A stretch of 64,000 nucleotides of DNA, from positions 2,884,501-2,948,500 of the forward strand of contig NZ_CP073078.1 in assembly GCF_018135625.1 (NCBI RefSeq), written 5' to 3'. The notes under the pieces are model-generated. The model ran no database searches. It was not told the origin of the DNA and worked only from the letters and a program-made list of their open reading frames with translations. The first letter of the stretch is position 1; each line of letters starts with the position of its first letter. The position numbers and the translations under genes are program-made. Source of the DNA: Phenylobacterium montanum (GTDB lineage Bacteria; Pseudomonadota; Alphaproteobacteria; Caulobacterales; Caulobacteraceae). Below are positions 53,933 to 63,277 of the stretch, piece after piece.

Positions 53933-54145
53933 CACGTCCCTTGTGTCCCCTGATCCAGCCAGGGTTGCAAGCCGGCGCGCACGCCGTGCGCGCGAGGCCC
54001 GGCCTCGCGCCCATGCCGGCTTCATCGCCAGGCGGGGCTTGAGGCGGTCCAGGGTGGGCGCCAGCGGCGCCCATGGCCGAAGGCCACGGCGCAGCCGCAC
54101 AGCGGCGGAGTCGCCCTTGACGGCCTCAAGGCCCGTCTGGCCTCC

Positions 54146-56257
54146 TCAGAGGCTGAGGCCCAGGTCGCGCTTGCGTCCCAGCATCCAGTCGATCCCACCG
54201 CCCGGCAGGGCTATGCCGGAAACCTCGCGGCCCACGTGCGGCTCGAGGACGTGCCGCCAGGGAACGAGGCTGAAGCCGAGGCCGTCGTCGATCATGGCGA
54301 AGCGTCCGCTGGCGAGCTGAACCGAGCCGGTGAGCTTGCCGGTGACGGATTGGCCGGGAATGGAAGGGGACCAGCTGCGGCCCCGCTCTGCGGCGAGCGC
54401 CTTGCCGGCCTTGTCGATCTCGATCGCCTCCAGGCGCTGGATCAGATCCTTCGGCGCGCTCATCCGGCCGCCGCCGAGATCGCGGACGTGGCCGGCGTCG
54501 AGCAGGGTCCGTCGCCGCTGCTCCAGGGCGACCTGCACGTCGTGGCCGAAGCCCCGGTCGCTGAGCGGCGTCGGCCGGCCGGCGACAAGCTCCCGGTCCA
54601 GCCAAGTCGCGCCCTCATGGCGGACCTGCCGATCCAGCCCGAAGGGCGAGAGGATGCGCACGCGAAGGTCGGACGGGTCTCTGGCCTGGTCGTAGGCCTG
54701 GCCACGGGCCACGAGGTCGCGTGGAACCTCCCAGACCCCATCGTCCATGCGCAGCACGATGCCGGCCCGCCTCAGGGCCTCCAGCCTTCGGACATGGGAC
54801 TGAACGAAGGCTTCGGGATCGACGCCCCGGCTGACAAGATCTTCGCGCGCGAAGAGGAGGTGGTCATCGGTGCGATAGATGCCCTGGAGGCCGGCGATCT
54901 CAGCGATGTTGCGGTCTGACGGTCTCGGCCCCTCGGGGCCTGAGCCGGCGGCGATGACCATGCCCTTGGCGATCTCTTCGGCGCGGGCGGCGTCCAGCTC
55001 CAAGTGATGGATCTTGCCGTCCACCCCGTCGATCACAAGCCGCACCCGCTCGCCCAGCTCGTCGCTGGCCAGGCCCTTGTCCAGCACCCGCCCGGTGATC
55101 CGCTCCTCGGTCCTTTCCCGGTGAAGGACGTAGGACCCTGGCGCGCGCTCCTCGGCCAGGCCCGCCCGCTCCAGGGCCTTGTGCATGGTCTTGATGATGT
55201 CGCGCTGCTGGCCGAGGTCACGAAGCGTATCCTCGGCTTCGGGGAACACGATCCAGCGGCCGGGCTCAGCCTCGGCGGCGAGGCCCATCTGCTCAAGCAC
55301 CCTGGCCCGCTGAATCAGGAGGGCGCGGTTCTGGCGCAAGGTCTCCAGCATGTCCTTGTCGGGCCGAAGGTCGGCCCACTCGTCACTGGCCTGCTGCTCG
55401 GCGATCAGCATCCGGTCGAGCCGGGTGAAGCGCTCGGCCTCGACCTCTGGCTCCAGGCTCTTCGTCACCTCCTTCTCGGTCTGTCTTCCCAGCTCCAGGG
55501 TGACGATCTCGCTGGCCCGCTCCCTGATCCCGTGGGCGATGTAGTCGCCGGCGATGTTGAGGATCTTGCCGTCGTCGGTGATCCCTCTTACCAGCACGTG
55601 AGTATGGGGATGGCCGGTGTTGAAGTGATCGACCGCCACCCAATCGAGCTTGGTCCCGAGGTCGGCCTCCATCTGCCGCATCAAGGCCCTGGTGGTCTCC
55701 ATCGGGTCGGCCAGATCGGCGCCGTCCTCGGGCGAGACGATGAAGCGGAATTGATGCCGATCTTCCCGGCCGCGATCGAGGAACGCCTGGCCGTCCTCGA
55801 CGTCTCGCCCGGCGGAATAGAGCCGCCCCTTCTCTCCGTTTCGGTCGACCCCATCGCGCTCCAGATAGCGCAGGTGCGCAACGACCGCCTTAGCGCTGAC
55901 GAAGCCTCGTCCCCTCGCCGCCCCGCGCTGCGGGTTCAGCTTCACCACCCGGGCCTTGACCGCCACCCGCCGCGCGCGCGTGCGAACGCCGCTCGCCTCG
56001 CGGCGCCACGGGCTCCGGTCCTTCATCGCGGCGCTGATCGCAGCGCCCCGGCCACGGGCATTGAACCGGCCCTTGGCCTTCGCTCCCGGCGGACGGTTCG
56101 GATCGCCGCCGGCCCGGCGAATGGCCGCGTGAACTTGGCCGATGAAGGTCTGCGACCCGCGCTTCGACCGGCCGGCGCCGCGGCCTCTTCCCAGCCCGCC
56201 GCCGCAGTCCCTTACCTGGCCCAGGCGGATGCGGAAATCGTCGTCATCCTTGCTCAT
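54146..56257 (-). CDS. VirD2-type relaxase (DUF3363)
   Basis: A conjugative relaxase of 703 aa that nicks DNA at an origin of transfer. It starts MSKDDDDFRIRLGQ, the family's usual beginning, and the upstream frame to 56485 is not conserved in type. The HUH metal site is visible in VDHFNTGHPHTHVLVRG, and an earlier motif (AHLRYLERDG) carries candidate Tyr. The C-terminal half is the DUF3363 region. No mating-pair genes are seen in the window, so the element is mobilizable or the transfer genes lie further right. It shows the island can move by conjugation. Confidence 0.88.
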   Translation of the reverse strand: MSKDDDDFRIRLGQVRDCGGGLGRGRGAGRSKRGSQTFIGQVHAAIRRAGGDPNRPPGAKAKGRFNARGRGAAISAAMKDRSPWRREASGVRTRARRVAVKARVVKLNPQRGAARGRGFVSAKAVVAHLRYLERDGVDRNGEKGRLYSAGRDVEDGQAFLDRGREDRHQFRFIVSPEDGADLADPMETTRALMRQMEADLGTKLDWVAVDHFNTGHPHTHVLVRGITDDGKILNIAGDYIAHGIRERASEIVTLELGRQTEKEVTKSLEPEVEAERFTRLDRMLIAEQQASDEWADLRPDKDMLETLRQNRALLIQRARVLEQMGLAAEAEPGRWIVFPEAEDTLRDLGQQRDIIKTMHKALERAGLAEERAPGSYVLHRERTEERITGRVLDKGLASDELGERVRLVIDGVDGKIHHLELDAARAEEIAKGMVIAAGSGPEGPRPSDRNIAEIAGLQGIYRTDDHLLFAREDLVSRGVDPEAFVQSHVRRLEALRRAGIVLRMDDGVWEVPRDLVARGQAYDQARDPSDLRVRILSPFGLDRQVRHEGATWLDRELVAGRPTPLSDRGFGHDVQVALEQRRRTLLDAGHVRDLGGGRMSAPKDLIQRLEAIEIDKAGKALAAERGRSWSPSIPGQSVTGKLTGSVQLASGRFAMIDDGLGFSLVPWRHVLEPHVGREVSGIALPGGGIDWMLGRKRDLGLSL

Positions 56258-56525
56258 AGGGCCGACGTCGGGGCGGAAAATCGCGCCCGCAAGGCCGCAT
56301 CGGTCGCCGGCGAGCCCTGGCGCACGATCGCCTGTCAGGGCGTTGAGACGGCGAAATCGTCGGGCCAAGCACTGGCGCTTAGCGTCGGCCAGCGTATTGA
56401 AAACATAGAAGAAAGCCGCCCGGGCGGCGCGCCTTGCCTTCAAAGTAAAGCTTGCCCGAACTAGCCCAACCCATTGTGCAGACAAACAAAACCGGCCCGA
56501 CAGGGACCGAGCGGGGAAACCCGCT

Positions 56526-57401
56526 TTATCTTGCCGTCTGAGATATAGGCTGGATTCTTTGGTCGACTTCTCGCTTCAGGTATTGCTCGCGGTGGATCGC
56601 GAGGTACGCCCGGGTCTTGACGTTCAGATTTTTGATTGGTGGTAGGTCGTCCAAACCAAGTCTGCGCATGAGCTCCGAGGAGAGCATGGGCGATCGAAGG
56701 ATGGCCCCATCGTCATCGAAGGAGATCAGGCCACGATCGAACAGGCCATCGACATGAACCGCGAGAAGAAGTCCGTTATCCGGGTCGAGGCGCTCCTGGG
56801 GCGAGCTGTGTCTCCACGGCTTGATGTGGGATGCGCGCAATAGCTCGGGGAGCGCCAAGCCAGTCACAGCGCACTGGCGGTCCCATAGGTCCATCAGGTC
56901 CTGACGGAATTTGGATTGCCCAAGCCGGGCCGCCCGGACGGCTTCGGTCTCGGTGACAGGATCCGCCTCGTCGGCAGTTGGCTCTATGTTGACGCGCTCG
57001 ACGTGGTCGGTCGACGGGACGCCGAACGCCCAGACCACGCCCACGGGCGAGGTGTCCATGATGGTGAGCGGCGTGGCGAGGCCGCGATAGGTCCACGAAA
57101 GCCGCTCGTCCTCGCGGGTGAAAAGATGGATGGGGTACGCACCGCTTAAGAGTTCCTGGATCTGCCGGTCCCGCAGCTTGGTGTTGTTGCGAGCCTGCCA
57201 AACCAGCGTCTCGCCTTTCCAATGGTTGTCGTAGTTGTGACCGGTTCTCCCCGGGATGCCCACGCCAGCGAAGATGAAGAACTCCCCACGCCAACGTCGG
57301 TAGCCGGTGTCCCACGCGCCACCCTTTTGATTGGGATCTCCCACCAGGGCGCGGATCTCAGGGCGGGTGTAGCCTTCGCCCAGAGCAAACACGGTAGCCA
57401 T
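56526..57401 (-). CDS. HNH endonuclease with N-terminal DUF3427-like domain
   Basis: A 291-aa protein. The N-terminal half resembles DUF3427 (GEGYTRPEIRALVG, LVWQARNNTKLRD, PIHLFTREDE), a domain found on restriction-type and helicase proteins. The C-terminal half is an HNH nuclease: CAVTGL, ASHIKPW, DPDNGLLL and HVDGLFDRG. The frame opens with GTG 57413 overlapping the helicase stop by one base (TAGTG); ATG 57401 is preferred because GGGG lies seven bases before it. Coupling to the helicase suggests the nuclease is the effector of that system, cutting DNA recognised through the N-terminal domain. Confidence 0.78.
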   Translation of the reverse strand: MATVFALGEGYTRPEIRALVGDPNQKGGAWDTGYRRWRGEFFIFAGVGIPGRTGHNYDNHWKGETLVWQARNNTKLRDRQIQELLSGAYPIHLFTREDERLSWTYRGLATPLTIMDTSPVGVVWAFGVPSTDHVERVNIEPTADEADPVTETEAVRAARLGQSKFRQDLMDLWDRQCAVTGLALPELLRASHIKPWRHSSPQERLDPDNGLLLAVHVDGLFDRGLISFDDDGAILRSPMLSSELMRRLGLDDLPPIKNLNVKTRAYLAIHREQYLKREVDQRIQPISQTAR

Positions 57402-57412
57402 CGCCATCCCCA

Positions 57413-60400
57413 CTAGAACGATAGTCTCGAGATCGCGTGGAACGGTCTTCGCGCCAACTCAAAGCTGTCGATCAACCTCACCGGTCCGCGATGCTCGTTG
57501 TGCATCTGGGCGACAAGCGGCGAGATTGTCCCCTCGATCCGCCAGAGCGGGTGATGGATCGCGATCACCGCGTCGCCTCCTGTTCGCTTTAGACGAAGGG
57601 CCGGCAGGGGAGCGCCATTGATAACCTCAAGATCACCCGAACCCCGCGCGACCCGCGCCAAGGCGTCCTCGGCCATCAACCGCCAGTCCACCAGTTCGGG
57701 CGCGCTGAAATCGCCATTCGCGCCAGCGCTGTGCGTGGGATCAATCAGCGCCCGAGCGAACGAGAGACCGAGGCGCCAGTCCAGCAGGCCGTGGTAGCTT
57801 CGGTTTCCGTAGCGCTGCAGGCACTCGTAGCAGGCCTGGTCGCACGAGGCCCGGTGCGACGGCGTGGCGAACTCGCGGAGCGGCCAAGCAGCCCCATCTT
57901 CCACAATGCTCTTGAGCAAGTCGATCGCCCAGGGACGGTCGGGCGTCTGTGCCAAGCGACGTGATAGCCCGGATCCATTCACCAGCGTGTCAGCGATCTG
58001 CAGCATCGGACGCTTGACGCCATCCGGCTGATAGAGCCGCGGCGGCAGGATGTCGAACTCACCTGGATCAACATCCAGTTCCAGCGCCGCGCGGTCCACG
58101 AGGAGGAAACACGACGTCAATGCAGCAGCGCGAACCGACACACGCGCGTCGGAACCGGCGACCCGCGAGATGTCGAGGAGCGGGTTCATCGCACACGGCG
58201 CGAGGAACAAGCTGTCCGTGGTCTTGCGCGACGCCAGCCACCCCGAAAGCGGTCCGAGATCAGCAGTCCAGTCCGGGCTTCGCAAGGTGGATTGGTAATC
58301 GGATTCCAAGGCTTGGTTAGCGAAGGTCATCCACACGCCGCGTCGTGGCGCCGCGCGCTGTCGGCCTTGCTCGAAGCTGAACCCAGCCGATTGCATGGGA
58401 TCCGCGTCGTAGCCTGGATTGAGCCTGACGATGCGCGCGGTGCGCTCGAGGCTTATGGCGACATTGGTCCCTTGTGCCCGGGATGGCCGCACGTCGGTCG
58501 CTTCGGCACAAACAATACGGGACCGGATGATCCGAAGTTCTCCCTCGCCAGTTCGTTTCGGATCGAAGTCCGTTCGGTAGGCCGCTGGGGATAGGCAATG
58601 CTTAAAATCTCCGCCGGGTATCGCGGAACCGCACGCGGCGCATGAAACGTCTCCGGGTTGATCAACACGCGTCCAGCCGCCGCAGCCCCGACAAAGGGCC
58701 ATCCACCACTCGTCGTCCAACGGGGCTCGTTGATCCTGGCCGTGCATGATCCAGGCGCCGTGCTTCCGGGGCTTGGGCAGCGAGGGGGTCAGCCCAACGG
58801 CCGTGTGCACGCGCTTGTCGCGAACGAGGGAAGCACCGGGCGAGAATTCGTAGATCGCCAAGTCCGAGTCGCGATCGGTTGTATCCCAGTCAACGTCGTC
58901 AGGCCCGTTCGAGTGCAGGCCCAGATAGAGGGGGCGCACCCGGGTCGGCATCCCGTACATCGGAAGCAATCCGCCCTCGGCCAGGGCGTGCGCCACCCCG
59001 ATATCCCAGCGCCCTTCACGCGCGATGACGTCGGAGATCGCCGCCATCAGGATATCCACCTCCAACGCCGACCTGAGCTTGCTGGCGAGATCGGGCGCCA
59101 GGTCCGCCGCTAGCAAGGCGACCGCCGCCTCACGGGCCTTTAGCGTCGCCTCGAGGGCTTCCCTAAGCTCATCCCGCCAGGGAGAGTCTTCGTCCTTGTA
59201 GTCAGCGACGTAGACGAATTCACCGTGGATGTCGGGCGGAAGTACGTCATACCCGCGATAGGCGCCCTGGTGCTTCAGCCGGAGATACTTGAACGCCGCT
59301 TGCAGCCAAGCCTTCCGGACGACCCGCAAGGGAATGTCCTCGTAGCCCGCCGCAAGGAACGGTGGCGGCGGAGCATCGCCGGTGATCCGCTCGGGATGGC
59401 GGAAATAATGCAAGTCGTGGCTGCGGCTACGGCAAACCGTCACGACGACCGAAAACGCCTGGCCGCGCCGTCCCGCGCGCCCGACACGTTGCTGATAGTT
59501 GAACCGCTGGGGCGGCATATTCGCCTGATAGACGGCTTGAAGCGGCCCAATATCGATGCCGACCTCCATCGTTGTCGTCACGCTGAGGAGGTCGATTTCC
59601 TTGCCAAGCCTCGGAAGACGGGCGTCCTCACCTGCCCCGTCCTCCACCAGGATGCCACGGAACCGCCGAAGCCGTTCGGCGCCGTCACGGGTTTGGCCCG
59701 TGAGCTCCTCGCTTCGCAACCGGAACGGCTGCTCCGCCCCCGTCTCTGCACGATCGACCCGGTGGGCGAGGAAATTGTGCCGCCAAAGATCCTTCGCCAC
59801 ACCCGCGGTAGCGGCCGGGAGTGGATCGCCGCATCGGGTGCACACGTTCGCGCCCCTATGGAGGTGCGCGCGGTCGCAGCGAGCGCACCTCCAGAATGGT
59901 GTGTCGGCCTTGGCCAGCCTTACCCCAAGCGAGAATAGCCGGACGATGCCGCCAGTATGCCCAAGGTCGGCCTGGCGCAATCGATCCAACGCGTCGTTCA
60001 GATACTGATCGCCGTTGCCTGGGGACGCGGCCTCGCAGAAACGACGAACCCGGTTGTCGAGGGGCACGTCGGCCGCCGTCGTCCATTGCTTGATTTGCGT
60101 GAGGTCGACGTAACGCGAGCCGTCCACGCGGTAGGCGTCCGCCAGCACCCGAAGCAGGGCGTCGAGTTCATCGCGGTCCGCCGTGTAGTCCCCGCGCGTG
60201 AAGAAGGTGGGATAACCAAGTCCTGCTTCTTCGAACGAGAAATAGGTCTTATTGAAGAGCGTGTCGTGCAATGCTTCGCGCTGTTCCTCCGCGATCTCGC
60301 GTCGCTTGGCTTGGATCGCGTTGCCATCCAGCGTCGCGGATGGTCCGGTCCATTTGACAGCCTCGCCCTCGAGCTTGAACAGCCGCCACCAGATATCGTC

Positions 60401-63277
60401 GGGCGCGACGCTGGAGTCACTTGGGTGGATGCCTAGGCTGACCAGTCTCGAGATGAGCAGCGCCATCGGCGGATCAGCGGTGGGCGTTGTCGCGAGGTAT
60501 GCGGTGTCGTCCGGGTCCTGCGCGAGGGCGACGAGAGGTTCGGTCTCCACCGCCAGCGATTGCATGTCGGCTAGGCGAACCTTCAGCCGGGCCGCCTCCG
60601 CGTAGTCCATGTTGGCGGCCGCGGCTTTCATCGCCGCCTCGACCGCCGCTCGGTCCTCCTCCCGGAACTCCGTGTCGATCCGCTCTCGCGTCAAGCGGAC
60701 GATGACGTCACGGATCAGGGCTCTGAAGTGATCGGCCTCAAGCTCGACCGCCGCCCGGGCGGCGTCTTGCCGGCTGTCCGAGAACACGATCGCCTTCGGC
60801 GCCGTAGAGGGCTTGGGCGCGTGCAGCACTTCGAACAGCTCAGTCGCCAGAAGCTGCGAGGTCTTGGCGAAGCCGGTTCTAAAGTTACGAAGGGGGGAGG
60901 AACGGCCCTGGGACCGCAAGACGTAGGATGTCCCGCACGCCGGGCAGGCCGCCGGCGTCGCGGAGCCCCGATCTCCACTCACACGCCCCCGGGCGTCCTT
61001 GTGCGACGGATTGGTCGAGCGCTTGAAGACGAAACCGTGAATTGCGTCTTCGTTCATTGGACCACGCCAGACCCTGGCCCCGAACGGATCAAGGAAGGCC
61101 TCCTCCCAACGAGGTTGGCTGCCGTCGCGACCGCTGACCGTCTCTGGAGGCTCCGCGCCCGCGCGGTTGGTGGGCCAGAATACCGCGTAATCGTCGTAGG
61201 TCAGATCCTCGAACTCGGTGCCGGACGCTCCGAACGGGAGCGCTTCCAGTTTCGCCGACGACGGCAGCAGATCGATCGCGGCGCCTGGGCCGTTCGATGA
61301 GCGCATTCCGCCGACGAACAGTTCGCCGCAGGATTCGCAGTAGAGGGTCTCGATGAGGCGTCGCGCCGGCCCCTCGCCACCGACCCGCGCCAGGCCGGAT
61401 CCGCGTTCGATCGAAAGCGATGAATAGGCCACCTCGCCGTCTGGAGCCTTCTCGAGCACGGCGAACAGACCTTCCAACGCCCGGAAGAAGAAGTGCACCC
61501 GGAAGGACGGCGTGGTCTGAGCTACGCGGGTCTTGTGGCCCGGTTCGGCGGCGAGAACGTCGCCCAAGGCGCGCGCGAGCAGCAGGCCGCGCAAGGGTTC
61601 AAGATCCGCGGCGCCAAAAATGCTCCGCGCCAAATCGCTGGCGGCTCGCGCGCGGATTCCGTCCTCGCGTCGGCAAGCGGACAGCAGCACGGCCGCGGCG
61701 GCTTCCGCTAGATCACGCGCTTTCTCGTCTAGGCTGACGGCACCCCCCCCCATTGCGGCCAGTGCCCGGCTGATCTCATCTTCGATCTCGGCGAGGCACG
61801 GAGGAGCCAGGACCGCGTTGGCGTCGGCCCTCGCGGCGCCGAGCAAGGCGACGAACGGCTCTGGGGCCAAGGCACCAGTCCGCTCGGCATCGATTTCCGG
61901 TTCGCCGGCCACCACGCAATCGTTCCAGAAGCTGGCGTCCTTCGCGCCGGCCCCACCGGGGGAGAACGTCCCGTTCGCGCCAAAGAAGTCCCATAGGTAT
62001 TTCAGCGAAGCGGCGGCTCCCGCCCCGTCCAGCGGCAAGGACGCACTGGAGGCCAGGATCCGCAGCTTGTGGCGATGCGCGGGGTCATCGAGCCCAAGGC
62101 GATTGATGAGCATGCGCAGGAGGCCGGCGACCTCCGAGCCGGACGAACCGCGAACGAGGTGCAGCTCATCAATCACCAGGTAGAAGTAGGCCTCGTCGTC
62201 GCTGTGCAGCCATGCCTTGGTCTGCTCGAGGATCGGGTCCTCCACCTCCCGCGCCATCATCGCGTTGAGCATGGAGGAGTTCGTGACCAGGACGTCCGGT
62301 GGCGTTGCCTGGATGTCCCACCGTGTGTTGAGCTCGGCGCCGTCGATTGCGGGGAATAGGAAGCGCGTCTCCTCCTCGTGGTCCCGGCCTTGTTTGGCCG
62401 CCTGCTCGCGATCGTAGGCCTCAGCCATCGCTTGCCCCTTCGCGACGGCTCGAAGATGCTCCCGATTGGTCTCCAGCCTACGTCTGCGGACGCGCTTCTC
62501 CCCGGCGTCCCCCGCGCGATAGGGGTGGCGGTTGAAGCCCGTGCTCGGCGTCTGACTATTGTATCGACCGAAAAAGATCAGATTGCCGTTGAAGCGACGC
62601 CGGCAAGTATCCCTCGCCTCTTTCGAGTCCAAAGCCTTCCGCAGTCTTGTTAGCTGATCCTCCACGAGCGCGTTCATCGGGTAGAGGATGAGCGCGCGGA
62701 CCGCTTTGGGCCGGCCAGGGTCTTCCGCGCTCCGCGCCGACTTGAAGTCGGTGTTGTCGGAACGCCACCAGTCTTCCTCGCCGAGCGGTCGCGAGGGCGC
62801 GGGCCAATTCACCGCCTCCTGCGATATTCGAGCCAGAATTGGCAACAGGAAGCTCTCGGTCTTCCCCGAGCCGGTGCCGGACGTGACGATGCCGGGCGTT
62901 CCGTACCCAAGGCCGCGCTCCAGCATGCGCGCCTGATGCTCGTAGGGCGCGAAGGCCGGCCGCCTACACCATGGCTTTCCAGAGACCTTCTGACCTTCAA
63001 AAAGTCCCGAGCCGGCCAGCTCCGTGAAGGCGATTTGGGCCTCGCGACCAAGACTCTCGAGGGGGCCGGAGCGGTCGATCATGTCCTCGATCCGGTGCGG
63101 CCAGGATCGATATCGTAGAACCGGCTCGATCATCGCCTCGGCGCACATCTGGCCGGCGGTGGAGAGCAGATCGCGCCGCGCGTTGGTGACGGCGGGCGAC
63201 CGGATCTTGAAGGCGGTGTCCAGGTAGGCGACGAAAAAGTCCCGCATGCGCTCGAAGGCGCCGATTGGATCGTACAT
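57413..63277 (-). CDS. Giant DEAD/DEAH-box helicase with DUF1998 domain
   Basis: A 1954-aa superfamily 2 helicase. Motif I is TSGTGSGKTESF (about 133-144), motif Ia is ALILYPMNALVEDQL, motif II is DELH (about 370-373), a SSAS segment acts as motif III, and FSDSRQDAA and MEVGIDIGPLQA with QQRVGRAGRRGQ are motifs IV to VI. Zinc-type CxxC pairs occur (CARCDRAH...CTRCGDPL and CRGCGG...CAACGSAI). The C-terminal DUF1998 domain has CYECLQRYGN at about 1816. This layout fits YprA/MrfA-type helicases enlarged as in Druantia DruE. ATG 63277 overlaps the upstream ATPase stop (TGATG). Confidence 0.85.
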   Translation of the reverse strand: MYDPIGAFERMRDFFVAYLDTAFKIRSPAVTNARRDLLSTAGQMCAEAMIEPVLRYRSWPHRIEDMIDRSGPLESLGREAQIAFTELAGSGLFEGQKVSGKPWCRRPAFAPYEHQARMLERGLGYGTPGIVTSGTGSGKTESFLLPILARISQEAVNWPAPSRPLGEEDWWRSDNTDFKSARSAEDPGRPKAVRALILYPMNALVEDQLTRLRKALDSKEARDTCRRRFNGNLIFFGRYNSQTPSTGFNRHPYRAGDAGEKRVRRRRLETNREHLRAVAKGQAMAEAYDREQAAKQGRDHEEETRFLFPAIDGAELNTRWDIQATPPDVLVTNSSMLNAMMAREVEDPILEQTKAWLHSDDEAYFYLVIDELHLVRGSSGSEVAGLLRMLINRLGLDDPAHRHKLRILASSASLPLDGAGAAASLKYLWDFFGANGTFSPGGAGAKDASFWNDCVVAGEPEIDAERTGALAPEPFVALLGAARADANAVLAPPCLAEIEDEISRALAAMGGGAVSLDEKARDLAEAAAAVLLSACRREDGIRARAASDLARSIFGAADLEPLRGLLLARALGDVLAAEPGHKTRVAQTTPSFRVHFFFRALEGLFAVLEKAPDGEVAYSSLSIERGSGLARVGGEGPARRLIETLYCESCGELFVGGMRSSNGPGAAIDLLPSSAKLEALPFGASGTEFEDLTYDDYAVFWPTNRAGAEPPETVSGRDGSQPRWEEAFLDPFGARVWRGPMNEDAIHGFVFKRSTNPSHKDARGRVSGDRGSATPAACPACGTSYVLRSQGRSSPLRNFRTGFAKTSQLLATELFEVLHAPKPSTAPKAIVFSDSRQDAARAAVELEADHFRALIRDVIVRLTRERIDTEFREEDRAAVEAAMKAAAANMDYAEAARLKVRLADMQSLAVETEPLVALAQDPDDTAYLATTPTADPPMALLISRLVSLGIHPSDSSVAPDDIWWRLFKLEGEAVKWTGPSATLDGNAIQAKRREIAEEQREALHDTLFNKTYFSFEEAGLGYPTFFTRGDYTADRDELDALLRVLADAYRVDGSRYVDLTQIKQWTTAADVPLDNRVRRFCEAASPGNGDQYLNDALDRLRQADLGHTGGIVRLFSLGVRLAKADTPFWRCARCDRAHLHRGANVCTRCGDPLPAATAGVAKDLWRHNFLAHRVDRAETGAEQPFRLRSEELTGQTRDGAERLRRFRGILVEDGAGEDARLPRLGKEIDLLSVTTTMEVGIDIGPLQAVYQANMPPQRFNYQQRVGRAGRRGQAFSVVVTVCRSRSHDLHYFRHPERITGDAPPPPFLAAGYEDIPLRVVRKAWLQAAFKYLRLKHQGAYRGYDVLPPDIHGEFVYVADYKDEDSPWRDELREALEATLKAREAAVALLAADLAPDLASKLRSALEVDILMAAISDVIAREGRWDIGVAHALAEGGLLPMYGMPTRVRPLYLGLHSNGPDDVDWDTTDRDSDLAIYEFSPGASLVRDKRVHTAVGLTPSLPKPRKHGAWIMHGQDQRAPLDDEWWMALCRGCGGWTRVDQPGDVSCAACGSAIPGGDFKHCLSPAAYRTDFDPKRTGEGELRIIRSRIVCAEATDVRPSRAQGTNVAISLERTARIVRLNPGYDADPMQSAGFSFEQGRQRAAPRRGVWMTFANQALESDYQSTLRSPDWTADLGPLSGWLASRKTTDSLFLAPCAMNPLLDISRVAGSDARVSVRAAALTSCFLLVDRAALELDVDPGEFDILPPRLYQPDGVKRPMLQIADTLVNGSGLSRRLAQTPDRPWAIDLLKSIVEDGAAWPLREFATPSHRASCDQACYECLQRYGNRSYHGLLDWRLGLSFARALIDPTHSAGANGDFSAPELVDWRLMAEDALARVARGSGDLEVINGAPLPALRLKRTGGDAVIAIHHPLWRIEGTISPLVAQMHNEHRGPVRLIDSFELARRPFHAISRLSF

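Noticed and set aside
55004-56464. Plus-strand frame of 486 codons across the relaxase
   Set aside because: It is antisense to the relaxase, whose HUH motif is clear.
57413-63277. DISARM assignment of the DUF1998 helicase
   Set aside because: DrmA is much shorter and DISARM needs DrmB, DrmC and a methylase; none is present near the gene in the window.
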